A DNA stretch of 26,457 nt from Sterolibacterium sp052034445 (lineage in GTDB: Bacteria > Pseudomonadota > Gammaproteobacteria > Burkholderiales > Rhodocyclaceae), in NCBI GenBank assembly GCA_052034445.1, contig JBPOIN010000122.1, positions 1 through 26,457 of the forward strand, given 5' to 3'. The position numbers were made by a program, and so were the translations under genes. The notes under the pieces were generated by a model. The model did not search any database and was not told the origin of the DNA. It saw nothing but the letters and a program-made list of their open reading frames with translations. This document shows positions 7,996-15,492 of the stretch, piece after piece (the stretch's first letter is position 1; every line of letters starts with the position of its first letter).

Positions 7996-8504
7996 TTCGG
8001 AGTGATCGCCGTCAGGATGCCCTGCATGAGCGCCAGCGGCGTCGGCGGACAGCCCGGCACCGCGACATCGACGGGTATGACATTCGCCACCTTGCCGCAA
8101 CTTGCGTAACTTGTGCCGAAAATACTGGTGTTGCTACAGCCGCAATCGCCGACGGCGACGACGAGCTTGGGCGCCGGGGTCGCCTCGTACGCGCGTTTGA
8201 GAGCGGCTTCCATGTTCTTCGCCACGGGGCCGGTAACCAGCAACAGATCGGCATGACGCGGACTGGCGGCAAAACGGATGCCGAGCGCTTCGAGGTTGTA
8301 ATAAGGGTTGTTGAGTGCATGGATTTCGAGCTCGCAACCATTGCACGACCCCGCATCGATCTGGCGGATCACCAGCGCTCGCCCCAGGCGTTCAAGCATG
8401 GTGCTTTCAAGATGCTGACGCACGACGCGCAACGCCTCATCGGGCGCCGGTGGCGCTTCGCTGCGAATCCCGGTGACAAGTATCTGCTTGAGTTGCTGGA
8501 ACAT
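7992..8504 (-). CDS. hyfI: hydrogenase-4/NuoB-like Fe-S small subunit (Ehr type)
   Basis: Peripheral Fe-S subunit of a complex I/hydrogenase-4-like enzyme, 170 aa. Cysteines that would hold the proximal 4Fe-4S cluster (N2 equivalent) are kept: CNGCE at 54-58, GDCGCSN with C121 and C123, and PGCPPTP with C152; an additional C136 lies in the segment TSYASCGKV. There is no signal peptide, so it is not the small subunit of a periplasmic uptake hydrogenase. It starts two bases after the large-subunit gene and ends overlapping the acylphosphatase gene. The cluster is intact although the partner large subunit lacks Ni ligands, which suggests electron transfer without H2 chemistry. Confidence 0.9.
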   Translation of the reverse strand: MFQQLKQILVTGIRSEAPPAPDEALRVVRQHLESTMLERLGRALVIRQIDAGSCNGCELEIHALNNPYYNLEALGIRFAASPRHADLLLVTGPVAKNMEAALKRAYEATPAPKLVVAVGDCGCSNTSIFGTSYASCGKVANVIPVDVAVPGCPPTPLALMQGILTAITPK

Positions 8505-8506
8505 GG

Positions 8507-10072
8507 TCAGAGATCCGCTCCACTATAGGAGAGATTGAAGGACTTATTGATGAGCGGGAAATCCGGCACGATGTTGCCGAGGATCGCATGCTCCAGCGCC
8601 GGCCAGGCACGCCAGGACGGATCGTGACAATGGCAACGCCGAATGCCGCCTGCCGGGCCGGCTTCGAGCGCCACCAGCACATCGCCACGCCAGCCTTCGA
8701 TCCAGCCGACCCCGAAAGCGCCATCATGCGCGACCGGCAGCGTGACGCGGCATTCGCCGGCCGGCAATTGCAACAGGATTTTGCGAATCAGGCGCAAGGA
8801 CTCGAAGATTTCCTCGAACCGCACGATGACGCGCGCAGCCACGTCGCCGTTGCGGTGCGTGGCGATACGTACATCGAACTCGGCATAGGGCGCGATCGGA
8901 TTCTGCGTGCGCAAATCCCAAGCCTGGCTGCTCGCCCGCCCGACCAGACCGCTGACGCTGAATGCGTCAGCGAGTTTGGGGGCAAGCCGCCCGGTTGTCA
9001 CGAAACGATCCTGCACACCCGCATGCTCATCATAAATTCCCTGCAACACGCGAACTTCGCCCTCAAGTGCAGAGCAATGCGCCAGCATACGCGTCTCATG
9101 ATCCAGTGTCAGATCACGTGCAACACCACCCGGCACGATGCAATCCATAAGATAACGATGTCCGAACAGCTCGCCGCACAGGCGCAGCCAGTCTTCCTTG
9201 AGACGCAGGAACTGACTCAAGCCGAACGCAAAGGCGGCATCGTTGCCGAGATAGCCGAGGTCGCCAAGATGATTGGCGATGCGCTCGGCTTCGAGCCACA
9301 GAGCCCGCAGCCAGAGCGCGCGTGGCGGAGTCTGACATCCACTCAGGGATTCGGCGGCCAAGCAATACGCCCAGGCATAGGCAACCGTCGAATCGCCCGA
9401 GACGCGTCCGGCAAGCCGATAGCCCTCGGCGAGACTGAGCTGTTCGAAGCGCTTTTCGATGCCCTTGTGCGTCCAGCCGAGACGTTCTTCAAGACGCAGA
9501 ACCTTCTCGCCGACGATCGAGAAGCGGAAATGCCCGGGTTCGATGATCCCGGCATGAATCGGTCCGACTGGAATTTCATGCACGCCATCTCCCACCACGC
9601 GCACAAAATCGTAAGGTTCTTCCACGCACGGAAACTGCCGCTGCGGATCGGCGTCGCGGCGTAGCGGAAAGTAATCGGCCGGCCAGTTGGCATGGCGCAA
9701 CCAGGGCCGCGCATCGCCGCCCTGCGCACGGATGCCCAGCAGATCGAAACAGGCACGCTGCAATCGGTTGGCTGCCGGAAAAATCTGGCTCAAATCCGGA
9801 TATTCCGGATTGTCTGCCGGCAGGGCGACGCTGAGCAGCGCCAGTCCGGCGTTGATGCAAAAACCGACCTGTAGCGAAAACCCGCCTTGCCCAGGAACAG
9901 CTTCCGGATGCCGGTCGCGCTCGTCGCTCCCCCACAGTGTCACAAAACGGCCGCCCGACTGCCTGACGGCGTGCGCAAATACCAGCAATTGGGCCACATC
10001 CGCCTTGCTACGAAAGACGGCCAATGCGCCATGCAGGCATTCGAATTCGAGCGGTTGATCGAGCAATTGCAT
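8507..10072 (-). CDS. hyfG: NuoCD/HyfG-like large subunit lacking Ni-Fe ligands
   Basis: Peripheral large subunit, 521 aa, combining a NuoC-like (30 kDa) N-terminal part of about 150 residues with a NuoD/[NiFe]-hydrogenase-like part. The motif that should read RxCGxC is RVSGDSTVAYA at 223-233, and the terminal DPCxxC is DPSWRAW at 484-490, so all four Ni-binding cysteines are missing. Other family features remain: GPIHAGIIEPG at 170-180, HKGIEKRFE at 202-210 and EAERIANHLGD at 261-271. I chose ATG at 10072 because GGGTGA lies five bases upstream; a GTG at 10081 that overlaps the hyfF stop is an alternative. It is not a hydrogenase in the usual sense; by family it would belong to the Ehr group. 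Confidence 0.9.
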   Translation of the reverse strand: MQLLDQPLEFECLHGALAVFRSKADVAQLLVFAHAVRQSGGRFVTLWGSDERDRHPEAVPGQGGFSLQVGFCINAGLALLSVALPADNPEYPDLSQIFPAANRLQRACFDLLGIRAQGGDARPWLRHANWPADYFPLRRDADPQRQFPCVEEPYDFVRVVGDGVHEIPVGPIHAGIIEPGHFRFSIVGEKVLRLEERLGWTHKGIEKRFEQLSLAEGYRLAGRVSGDSTVAYAWAYCLAAESLSGCQTPPRALWLRALWLEAERIANHLGDLGYLGNDAAFAFGLSQFLRLKEDWLRLCGELFGHRYLMDCIVPGGVARDLTLDHETRMLAHCSALEGEVRVLQGIYDEHAGVQDRFVTTGRLAPKLADAFSVSGLVGRASSQAWDLRTQNPIAPYAEFDVRIATHRNGDVAARVIVRFEEIFESLRLIRKILLQLPAGECRVTLPVAHDGAFGVGWIEGWRGDVLVALEAGPAGGIRRCHCHDPSWRAWPALEHAILGNIVPDFPLINKSFNLSYSGADL

Positions 10073-10077
10073 TGTGG

Positions 10078-11526
10078 TCACCCGATGAATTTTGCCGCCA
10101 GCCGATACCAGTCGGCGAGATACGGCGGAATCCACAAACCCAGCATCAGCACCAGCGCCAGATGCAAGAACATCGGCAGAATCGCGGGTTTGTGCGGCAA
10201 GGCGCGCACCGTGCTATCACCAAATACCATCGGCTGCACCTTGCCGAATATCGCCGCAAACGCCACGCCGAGTGCGACCAGCAGGAACGGCGTGGCCCAT
10301 GGCTGCTGTTTCATGGCCGTGGTGAGGATCAGGAACTCGCTCGTGAACACACCGAATGGCGGCATGCCAAGGATTGCCAGCGTGCCGAGCAGCAACCCCC
10401 AGCCAACCGTCGGACTGATCTGCAGCAGGCCGCGGATCTGTTCCATGATCTGGGTTCCGCTCTTCTGGCGCGCATGTCCGACGGCGAAGAAGATCGCCGA
10501 CTTGGTCAGACTATGCACCGTCATGTGCAGCAGCCCCGCGAAGCTCGCCACCGGACCGCCCATACCGAAGGCAAACGTGATGATGCCCATATGTTCGATC
10601 GATGAATACGCGAACATGCGTTTGGCGTCGCGCTGACGCGCCAGAAAAAACGCCGAGACGACCACCGACAACAGACCGAAGCCCATCATGAGCATGCCCG
10701 GCAGATGACTGTGCAGGGCGCCGTCGGCGAGCACCTTGCAACGCACGATGGCATACAGGGCGACATTCAGCAGCAGACCCGAGAGCACGGCCGAGACCGG
10801 CGTCGGCCCCTCGGCATGCGCATCGGGCAGCCAATTGTGCAGCGGCACGAAACCGACTTTGGTGCCGTAACCAACCAGCAGGAAGACGAAGGCCAGCGAC
10901 ATCACGGTGGGTTCCATCTGGCCTTTGACGGCATTCAGGTGCGTCCACAACAACGCGCCACCTTCGTGGCCGAGAATCTTTTCGGCAGCGAAATACAGCA
11001 GGATGGTGCCAAACAGCGCTTGGGCAATGCCGACGCCGCAGAGGATGAAGTACTTCCAGGCTGCTTCGAGCGAGGCCGGAGTGCGATACAGGGCCACCAG
11101 CAACATGGTGGTGAGTGTCGCGGCTTCCATGGCCACCCAGAGGATGCCCATGTTGTTGGTCGTCAGGGCCAGCAGCATGGTGAAGATGAACAGGTGGTAC
11201 ATGCTGTGATACAGGCGCAAGCGGCCCGGTGTCAGATGCCCCTGATCGCATTCGATGCGCATGTAGGGCCGCGAAAACAACGAGGTGGTAAAGCCGACAA
11301 AGGCCGTCAGGGCGACCAGAAACACATTCAACGGATCGACGGCGATCTGCTCGTCGAACGCCAGGCGCGAACCGTTGTCGACGACATTCGCCGTCAGCAT
11401 GACGGCAGCAATCAGCGTCAGAAAGCTGAACAACGCGTTCACTTCGGCCGCCCGCTTCCAGTGACCGATCAGCGCCAGCAGCAGGCCACCGCACAGAGGG
11501 AATCCGAGGAGCAGAAGGATGTCCAT
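10078..11526 (-). CDS. hyfF: hydrogenase-4 subunit F-like proton-translocating membrane protein
   Basis: Multispanning Mrp/NuoN-L-M type antiporter subunit, 482 aa, hydrophobic throughout. The core motif VGYGTKVGFVPLHNWLPDA followed by GPTPVSAVLSG marks the proton-channel helices with the buried lysine and histidine. A glutamate lies in WVAMEAATLTTMLLV, matching the conserved TM5 glutamate. It would move protons or Na+ in the inner membrane, driven by electron flow in the peripheral arm. ATG at 11526 begins three bases after the stop of a 47-codon frame in the 160-base gap after hyfE. Its end is six bases from the chosen large-subunit start. Confidence 0.92.
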   Translation of the reverse strand: MDILLLLGFPLCGGLLLALIGHWKRAAEVNALFSFLTLIAAVMLTANVVDNGSRLAFDEQIAVDPLNVFLVALTAFVGFTTSLFSRPYMRIECDQGHLTPGRLRLYHSMYHLFIFTMLLALTTNNMGILWVAMEAATLTTMLLVALYRTPASLEAAWKYFILCGVGIAQALFGTILLYFAAEKILGHEGGALLWTHLNAVKGQMEPTVMSLAFVFLLVGYGTKVGFVPLHNWLPDAHAEGPTPVSAVLSGLLLNVALYAIVRCKVLADGALHSHLPGMLMMGFGLLSVVVSAFFLARQRDAKRMFAYSSIEHMGIITFAFGMGGPVASFAGLLHMTVHSLTKSAIFFAVGHARQKSGTQIMEQIRGLLQISPTVGWGLLLGTLAILGMPPFGVFTSEFLILTTAMKQQPWATPFLLVALGVAFAAIFGKVQPMVFGDSTVRALPHKPAILPMFLHLALVLMLGLWIPPYLADWYRLAAKFIG

Positions 11527-11529
11527 GAT

Positions 11530-11673
11530 TCAGTGAGGGGTCCCGCAGGGATTCCCTTTGGTCATGAGACCTGAGGAGTGGGGCGTGCCCACACTTCGCC
11601 ATTGCGTGCCATCAATCGACCACGCAGCGTGTTCCAGGAACGGAAAATGCAGAATGCCCCGGGCCGTACTCAT
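11530..11673 (-). CDS. small 47-codon frame inside the hyf operon (uncertain)
   Basis: ATG at 11673 is preceded by AGGAG, although spacing is short, and the frame ends three bases before the hyfF start. The product would be 47 aa (begins MSTARGILHFPFLEHAA), with no signal peptide or known motif. It lies within a repeat-like insert and resembles a dispersed-repeat reading frame more than a subunit. I would not assign a function. Confidence 0.25.
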   Translation of the reverse strand: MSTARGILHFPFLEHAAWSIDGTQWRSVGTPHSSGLMTKGNPCGTPH

Positions 11674-11697
11674 CACTCCTGACTCCTCACTCCTCAC
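11572..11697. repeat. repeat-like insert between hyfE and hyfF
   Basis: A 9-base inverted pair, TGAGGAGTG at 11572-11580 and CACTCCTCA at 11688-11696, bounds most of the 160-base gap. The right side carries a tandem heptamer, CACTCCT, GACTCCT, CACTCCT, then CAC at 11674-11697, which also supplies the last codons of hyfE. The rest of the operon is tightly packed, so this gap looks like an inserted miniature element or extragenic repeat. Copy number in the genome is not known. Confidence 0.4.
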
Positions 11698-12361
11698 GAT
11701 GCTTCCCTTCACGGACGCCCTCCAGATGGCGGATATCCAACGTGTCGAACTGCTCGCGAATCTGAAAGAAAAATACCCCAAGGATCACCATGCCAACCAG
11801 AACGTCGAGCGCGATACCCAGCTCGACCACCATCGGCATGCCATAAGTCGCCGAGGTGGCGGCGAAGAACAGGCCGTTTTCCATCGAGAGAAAGCCAATC
11901 ACCTGCGGCACGGCCTTGGAACGCGTGATCATCATAAGAATCGCCAGCATCACGACCGCCAGCGCGATGCCCAGCGTAGCGCGGCTGACCGTACCAGCCA
12001 GTTCGGCAATTGGCAAAGCCATGTTGAAGGAAAAAATCACCAGAACGATGCCGATCAGCATGGTGGTCGGGATGTTGATCAGCGTCTCAACATCCCATTT
12101 GACATTCAGGCTCCGGATCAGCCGGTGCAGGATCCAGGGCAGCACGATCACCTTGAGCACCAGCGTGATGAGTGCCGACCACAGCAGATGCGACTGTCCC
12201 GTCATGAGCGAGACAATGCCCGTCGACAGACACAGCACGGCGCCCTGCGCCATGAACAGGTTGATGAGCGTGAGGATGCGGCGCTGTGCGAGCATGGCAA
12301 ACGACAGCAGCAGCAGAATGGCTGCCAGCAGGTTGATGAGTTGACCGTAATAATGCGTCAT
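11687..12361 (-). CDS. hyfE: hydrogenase-4 component E-like membrane subunit
   Basis: Membrane subunit of 224 aa with about six to seven helices; its family combines a NuoK-like unit with an N-terminal extension. The conserved segment ITRSKAVPQVIGFLSMENG, with the buried glutamate, is present near residue 155-175. ATG at 12361 follows GGAGCTGGC with good spacing; the frame extends upstream to 12520, but that part overlaps hyfC out of frame and is rejected. The last residues (REGKHREE) are coded by the edge of the repeat-like insert, so the original C-terminus may have been altered. Confidence 0.9.
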   Translation of the reverse strand: MTHYYGQLINLLAAILLLLSFAMLAQRRILTLINLFMAQGAVLCLSTGIVSLMTGQSHLLWSALITLVLKVIVLPWILHRLIRSLNVKWDVETLINIPTTMLIGIVLVIFSFNMALPIAELAGTVSRATLGIALAVVMLAILMMITRSKAVPQVIGFLSMENGLFFAATSATYGMPMVVELGIALDVLVGMVILGVFFFQIREQFDTLDIRHLEGVREGKHREE

Positions 12362-12420
12362 GCCAGCTCCCACCCGGTGCGCAGGATCATGTCTCGGCGC
12401 ATGTGGTGTGGCGCGCTCAT
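12358..12420 (-). CDS. 20-codon frame bridging hyfC and hyfE (uncertain)
   Basis: An ATG at 12420 overlaps the hyfC stop as ATGA. The frame runs 20 codons (MSAPHHMRRDMILRTGWELA) and its stop overlaps the hyfE ATG, again as ATGA. It fills the whole gap exactly. It may keep ribosomes moving between hyfC and hyfE rather than make a useful peptide; chance is possible at this length. Confidence 0.25.
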   Translation of the reverse strand: MSAPHHMRRDMILRTGWELA

Positions 12421-13385
12421 TTCGCGGTCTCCAGCAACAGATGCACGAGCATGCCGAGTACCGCGAGCATGAAGGCGGTGCCCAGATATTCCGGCACGCG
12501 AAAGATGCGCACCTTGGCATTCAGGGTTTCAATCAGGGCCAGCAACATCCCGCCCACCGCGAGCTTGAAGATCAGAGCGGGGAGCGCAATGCCGAGGCCG
12601 CCCAATACGGCGCCCGAGGCAATGCCCCAAGGGAAGAATAACGCCAGCCCGAGGCACGAATATGCATACAGTTTGAGCGCGGCCGCCCATTCGATGAGCG
12701 CCAGATGGCGCCCGGAATATTCCAGCACCATCGCCTCATGAATCATGGTGAGTTCAAGATGGGTCGTCGGATTGTCGATCGGCACGCGCGCGTTCTCGGC
12801 CAGCGAAACCATCGTGAACGCCGCACCGACAAAGGCCAGGCTCGGGTAGATGACAAATTCGCGATACGCGAAGGTTTCGACAATCGTGGATAGCGAGGTG
12901 GATTGCGAGATCAACGAGGCCGAGAAAAACACCATCAGCAAGGCGGGCTCGGCGAGGAAACCGACCAGCATTTCGCGCCGCGCACCGAGGCTGCCGAAAG
13001 CCGTGCCGACATCCATGCCAGCCAGGGCGATGAAAACCCGCGCCAGGGCGAAAATGCCGACCAAGGCGATGGCATCGGCAGCCGGGCCGAAGGGCAGATC
13101 GGTCGCCAGCGTCGGCACGATCGTGGCGGCCAAGGCCATGCAGGCGAAGATGATGTAGGGCGCACCGCGAAACAGCCCGGAGGCGTTGTGTGCCAGCACG
13201 ACTTCCTTGTCGAATAATTTGGCCAGCTGACGGTATGGCTGCAGCAGGGGCGGCGCAGTGCGGTTCTGCAACCAGGCGCGCCACTGATTAACCCAGCCCG
13301 TCAGCAACGGCGCCAGCAACAAGGCCAGCAGCAGCTGGAGGAGCTGCAGCAGGATTCCGGTGAGAGGGGTCAGATCAAGCGTCAT
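12417..13385 (-). CDS. hyfC: hydrogenase-4 component C/NuoH-like membrane subunit
   Basis: Membrane anchor subunit of 322 aa related to HyfC, HycD and NuoH, which links the peripheral arm to the ion channels. It shows about eight hydrophobic helices. Conserved acidic sites are seen: EMLVGFLAEPALLM, and NPTTHLELTMIHEAMVLEY with several glutamates and the histidine. ATG at 13385 overlaps the hyfB stop by one base (TGATG), so translation is coupled. Length is near that of HyfC (about 315 aa), and nothing looks truncated. Confidence 0.92.
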   Translation of the reverse strand: MTLDLTPLTGILLQLLQLLLALLLAPLLTGWVNQWRAWLQNRTAPPLLQPYRQLAKLFDKEVVLAHNASGLFRGAPYIIFACMALAATIVPTLATDLPFGPAADAIALVGIFALARVFIALAGMDVGTAFGSLGARREMLVGFLAEPALLMVFFSASLISQSTSLSTIVETFAYREFVIYPSLAFVGAAFTMVSLAENARVPIDNPTTHLELTMIHEAMVLEYSGRHLALIEWAAALKLYAYSCLGLALFFPWGIASGAVLGGLGIALPALIFKLAVGGMLLALIETLNAKVRIFRVPEYLGTAFMLAVLGMLVHLLLETAK

Positions 13386-15454
13386 CAGGCGCGCACCAGG
13401 AGCAGCAGAATCACCAGCGTCACGAGACTATAGAGCAGGTAGATGGCAATGCGTCCCTGCTGAACCAGCGCGACGATGCCAGCCACATATTCAGTGACCC
13501 GCGCGATCGGCAGATACAGCCAGTACCAGAAATGGTCCTTGACGACCACGCGGTAGCGCGGCGCCGTATCGAATGGTCCGGGCAATTCGCGCGTCATGCG
13601 ATAGAACGGTTCGAAAATCTGGCGCAATGGCTGACTGAACCCCTCCGCAGTATCCTGCATGCGCGAGGTTTGCAGCGGATAGCCGCAATCCCAGGCGGCA
13701 CTACGGCGAATCGGGCCGGGCCGAAATCGCAGCACCAGCAGCACCGTCGTTGCCATCACGGCACAGATCACGAGGAAAAACACCAAGGGCGCATAACTCG
13801 CGCGATCGGCATTGATCGGCGCGAGCAGCCACCAATCATGCGTCCGGCCGGCCACCACGGCGGCATCTGCCGCGGTGGCCGCTGCATTCGAGTACACGCC
13901 GTGACCGAGCAGCATTTGCGTCACGGCATCGAGATGCTCGATCACAAACACTGGAAACAGGCCCAGCAGTACGCATTGTGCGGCAAGCCACAGCAAACCG
14001 ATGCGTTCGGGCCATCCGGCATCGTGCGAGTGTGCGGCGGTTTCCGCCTCGCGCGGCTGGCCGAGAAACACGATGCCAAAGAACTTGACCATCACATAAC
14101 CGGCGAGCGCCGCGGTCAGCGCCACGGCGGCAGCGGCTACGGGAATCAGCATGTTGATGTAGCCGTGCGGCAAGCCCGGTGTAAACAGGAAGGATTGCAA
14201 TAGCAGCCACTCCGATACGAATCCGTTGAACGGCGGTAATCCAGCGCTGCTCAGGGCGCCGATCAATGCCAGCCATGCCACCCAGGGCATTGGATGAATC
14301 AGTCCGCCGAGCTTGCCGAGGCTGCGTTCCCCGGTGGCATGCAACACCGAACCCGTGCACAAGAACAACAGGCTCTTGAATGCCGCATGATTCAGGCAGT
14401 GATACAACACGGCGGTCAGTGACAGCGCCGCCAGTGCCATCATGCCAAAGCCCTGAAAAATCAGCGTCAGCCCGATGCCGACGAACAGCAGACCGATATT
14501 TTCGATCGACGAGTAGGCCAGCAGGCGTTTCATGTCACTTTGCACGGCACTGAAAATGGCGCCGAACAAAGCACTCAGCAATCCGAGAGTCAACAGCACC
14601 ACGCCCCACCACCACAGGGGTTGCTGATGCAACAGATCGAACGCAACGCGCAGCATGCCGTAAATCGCTGTTTTGAGCATCACGCCGCTCATGAGCGCCG
14701 AGATCGGCGAAGGTGCTGCCGGATGGGCCTCGGGCAGCCAGACATGCAGCGGCAGCAGGCCGGCCTTGGCTCCGAAGCCCAGCAGCGCCAGACCAAGCGC
14801 AGCGCTGGCCCAGAAGGCATCGTGGTGCATCGCCCGCATGTGGGCAAAGGTGTAATGCGCGACATTGCTCGCCGTCCCGCCAACCACCGGGTCGCCGCCG
14901 CTTTGCAACACGCCGAAACACAGCAGGATGCTGATCGCGCCGATATGCGCCATGAGCAGATACAGATAGCCTGCCTGGCGGATTTCCTTTTCGCGATGAT
15001 TGGTCGTGACCAGCAGGAATGACGACAGTGCCATCGACTCCCAGCCCACCATGAAGGCGTAGGCATCGTCAGCGATCAGCAGCATGGCCATGCTGGCGAG
15101 AAAGATGTGATATTCGAGACATTGCAATCCGGGCTCGGTGCCCCCCGGGTGCCCCAGTGTCGGCCGCAGATAGCCGCAGGTGTAGATCGAAATGGCCGCA
15201 CTGGTGCCGCCGAGCAATAACAGAAACAATGCCGAGAGCGCATCGAGGCGCACATGAAACGGTAGATCCGGTAAGCCCAACGCAAGCACTGCGGCTTGCG
15301 GCGGCGCACTCAGCGCGGCAAAGCCACACAGCGCCACGGCCAGACTGACCAGCGCTCCAAGCGGATACAACAGATTCGCAACCAGCCGCAGGTTGCGCGG
15401 CGCCAGCAAGCCCGCCAGCCCGATGGCCAGCCAGCCGACGATCAGCGCCAGCAA
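13385..15454 (-). CDS. hyfB: hydrogenase-4 subunit B-like proton-translocating membrane protein
   Basis: Large antiporter-like subunit of about 690 aa, first gene of the membrane complex. The central domain holds the NuoL/MrpA-type motifs: VGWESMALSSFLLV with the channel glutamate, and GFGAKAGLLPLHVWLPEAH followed by SPISALMSGVMLK. The C-terminal 200 residues are the HyfB extension with two further helices. The start is unclear. The frame has no ATG or GTG near its beginning; TTG at 15454 has no ribosome binding site. An ATT at 15481 lies six bases after GGGAG and would add nine residues (MPNLLPLDW). The gap to metG is 38 bases with the TTG start or 11 with the ATT start, so cotranscription is likely. 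Confidence 0.92.
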   Translation of the reverse strand: MLALIVGWLAIGLAGLLAPRNLRLVANLLYPLGALVSLAVALCGFAALSAPPQAAVLALGLPDLPFHVRLDALSALFLLLLGGTSAAISIYTCGYLRPTLGHPGGTEPGLQCLEYHIFLASMAMLLIADDAYAFMVGWESMALSSFLLVTTNHREKEIRQAGYLYLLMAHIGAISILLCFGVLQSGGDPVVGGTASNVAHYTFAHMRAMHHDAFWASAALGLALLGFGAKAGLLPLHVWLPEAHPAAPSPISALMSGVMLKTAIYGMLRVAFDLLHQQPLWWWGVVLLTLGLLSALFGAIFSAVQSDMKRLLAYSSIENIGLLFVGIGLTLIFQGFGMMALAALSLTAVLYHCLNHAAFKSLLFLCTGSVLHATGERSLGKLGGLIHPMPWVAWLALIGALSSAGLPPFNGFVSEWLLLQSFLFTPGLPHGYINMLIPVAAAAVALTAALAGYVMVKFFGIVFLGQPREAETAAHSHDAGWPERIGLLWLAAQCVLLGLFPVFVIEHLDAVTQMLLGHGVYSNAAATAADAAVVAGRTHDWWLLAPINADRASYAPLVFFLVICAVMATTVLLVLRFRPGPIRRSAAWDCGYPLQTSRMQDTAEGFSQPLRQIFEPFYRMTRELPGPFDTAPRYRVVVKDHFWYWLYLPIARVTEYVAGIVALVQQGRIAIYLLYSLVTLVILLLLVRA

Positions 15455-15492
15455 CCAGTCAAGGGGGAGCAGGTTGGGAATCTGAATCTCCC

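Noticed and set aside
8507..10072. Functional [NiFe]-hydrogenase large subunit
   Set aside because: All four Ni-Fe cysteine ligands are absent, so H2 chemistry is not supported despite the overall similarity.
11674..11697. CRISPR-like short tandem repeats
   Set aside because: Heptamer repeats without spacers and partly coding; no CRISPR array or cas gene exists in the window.
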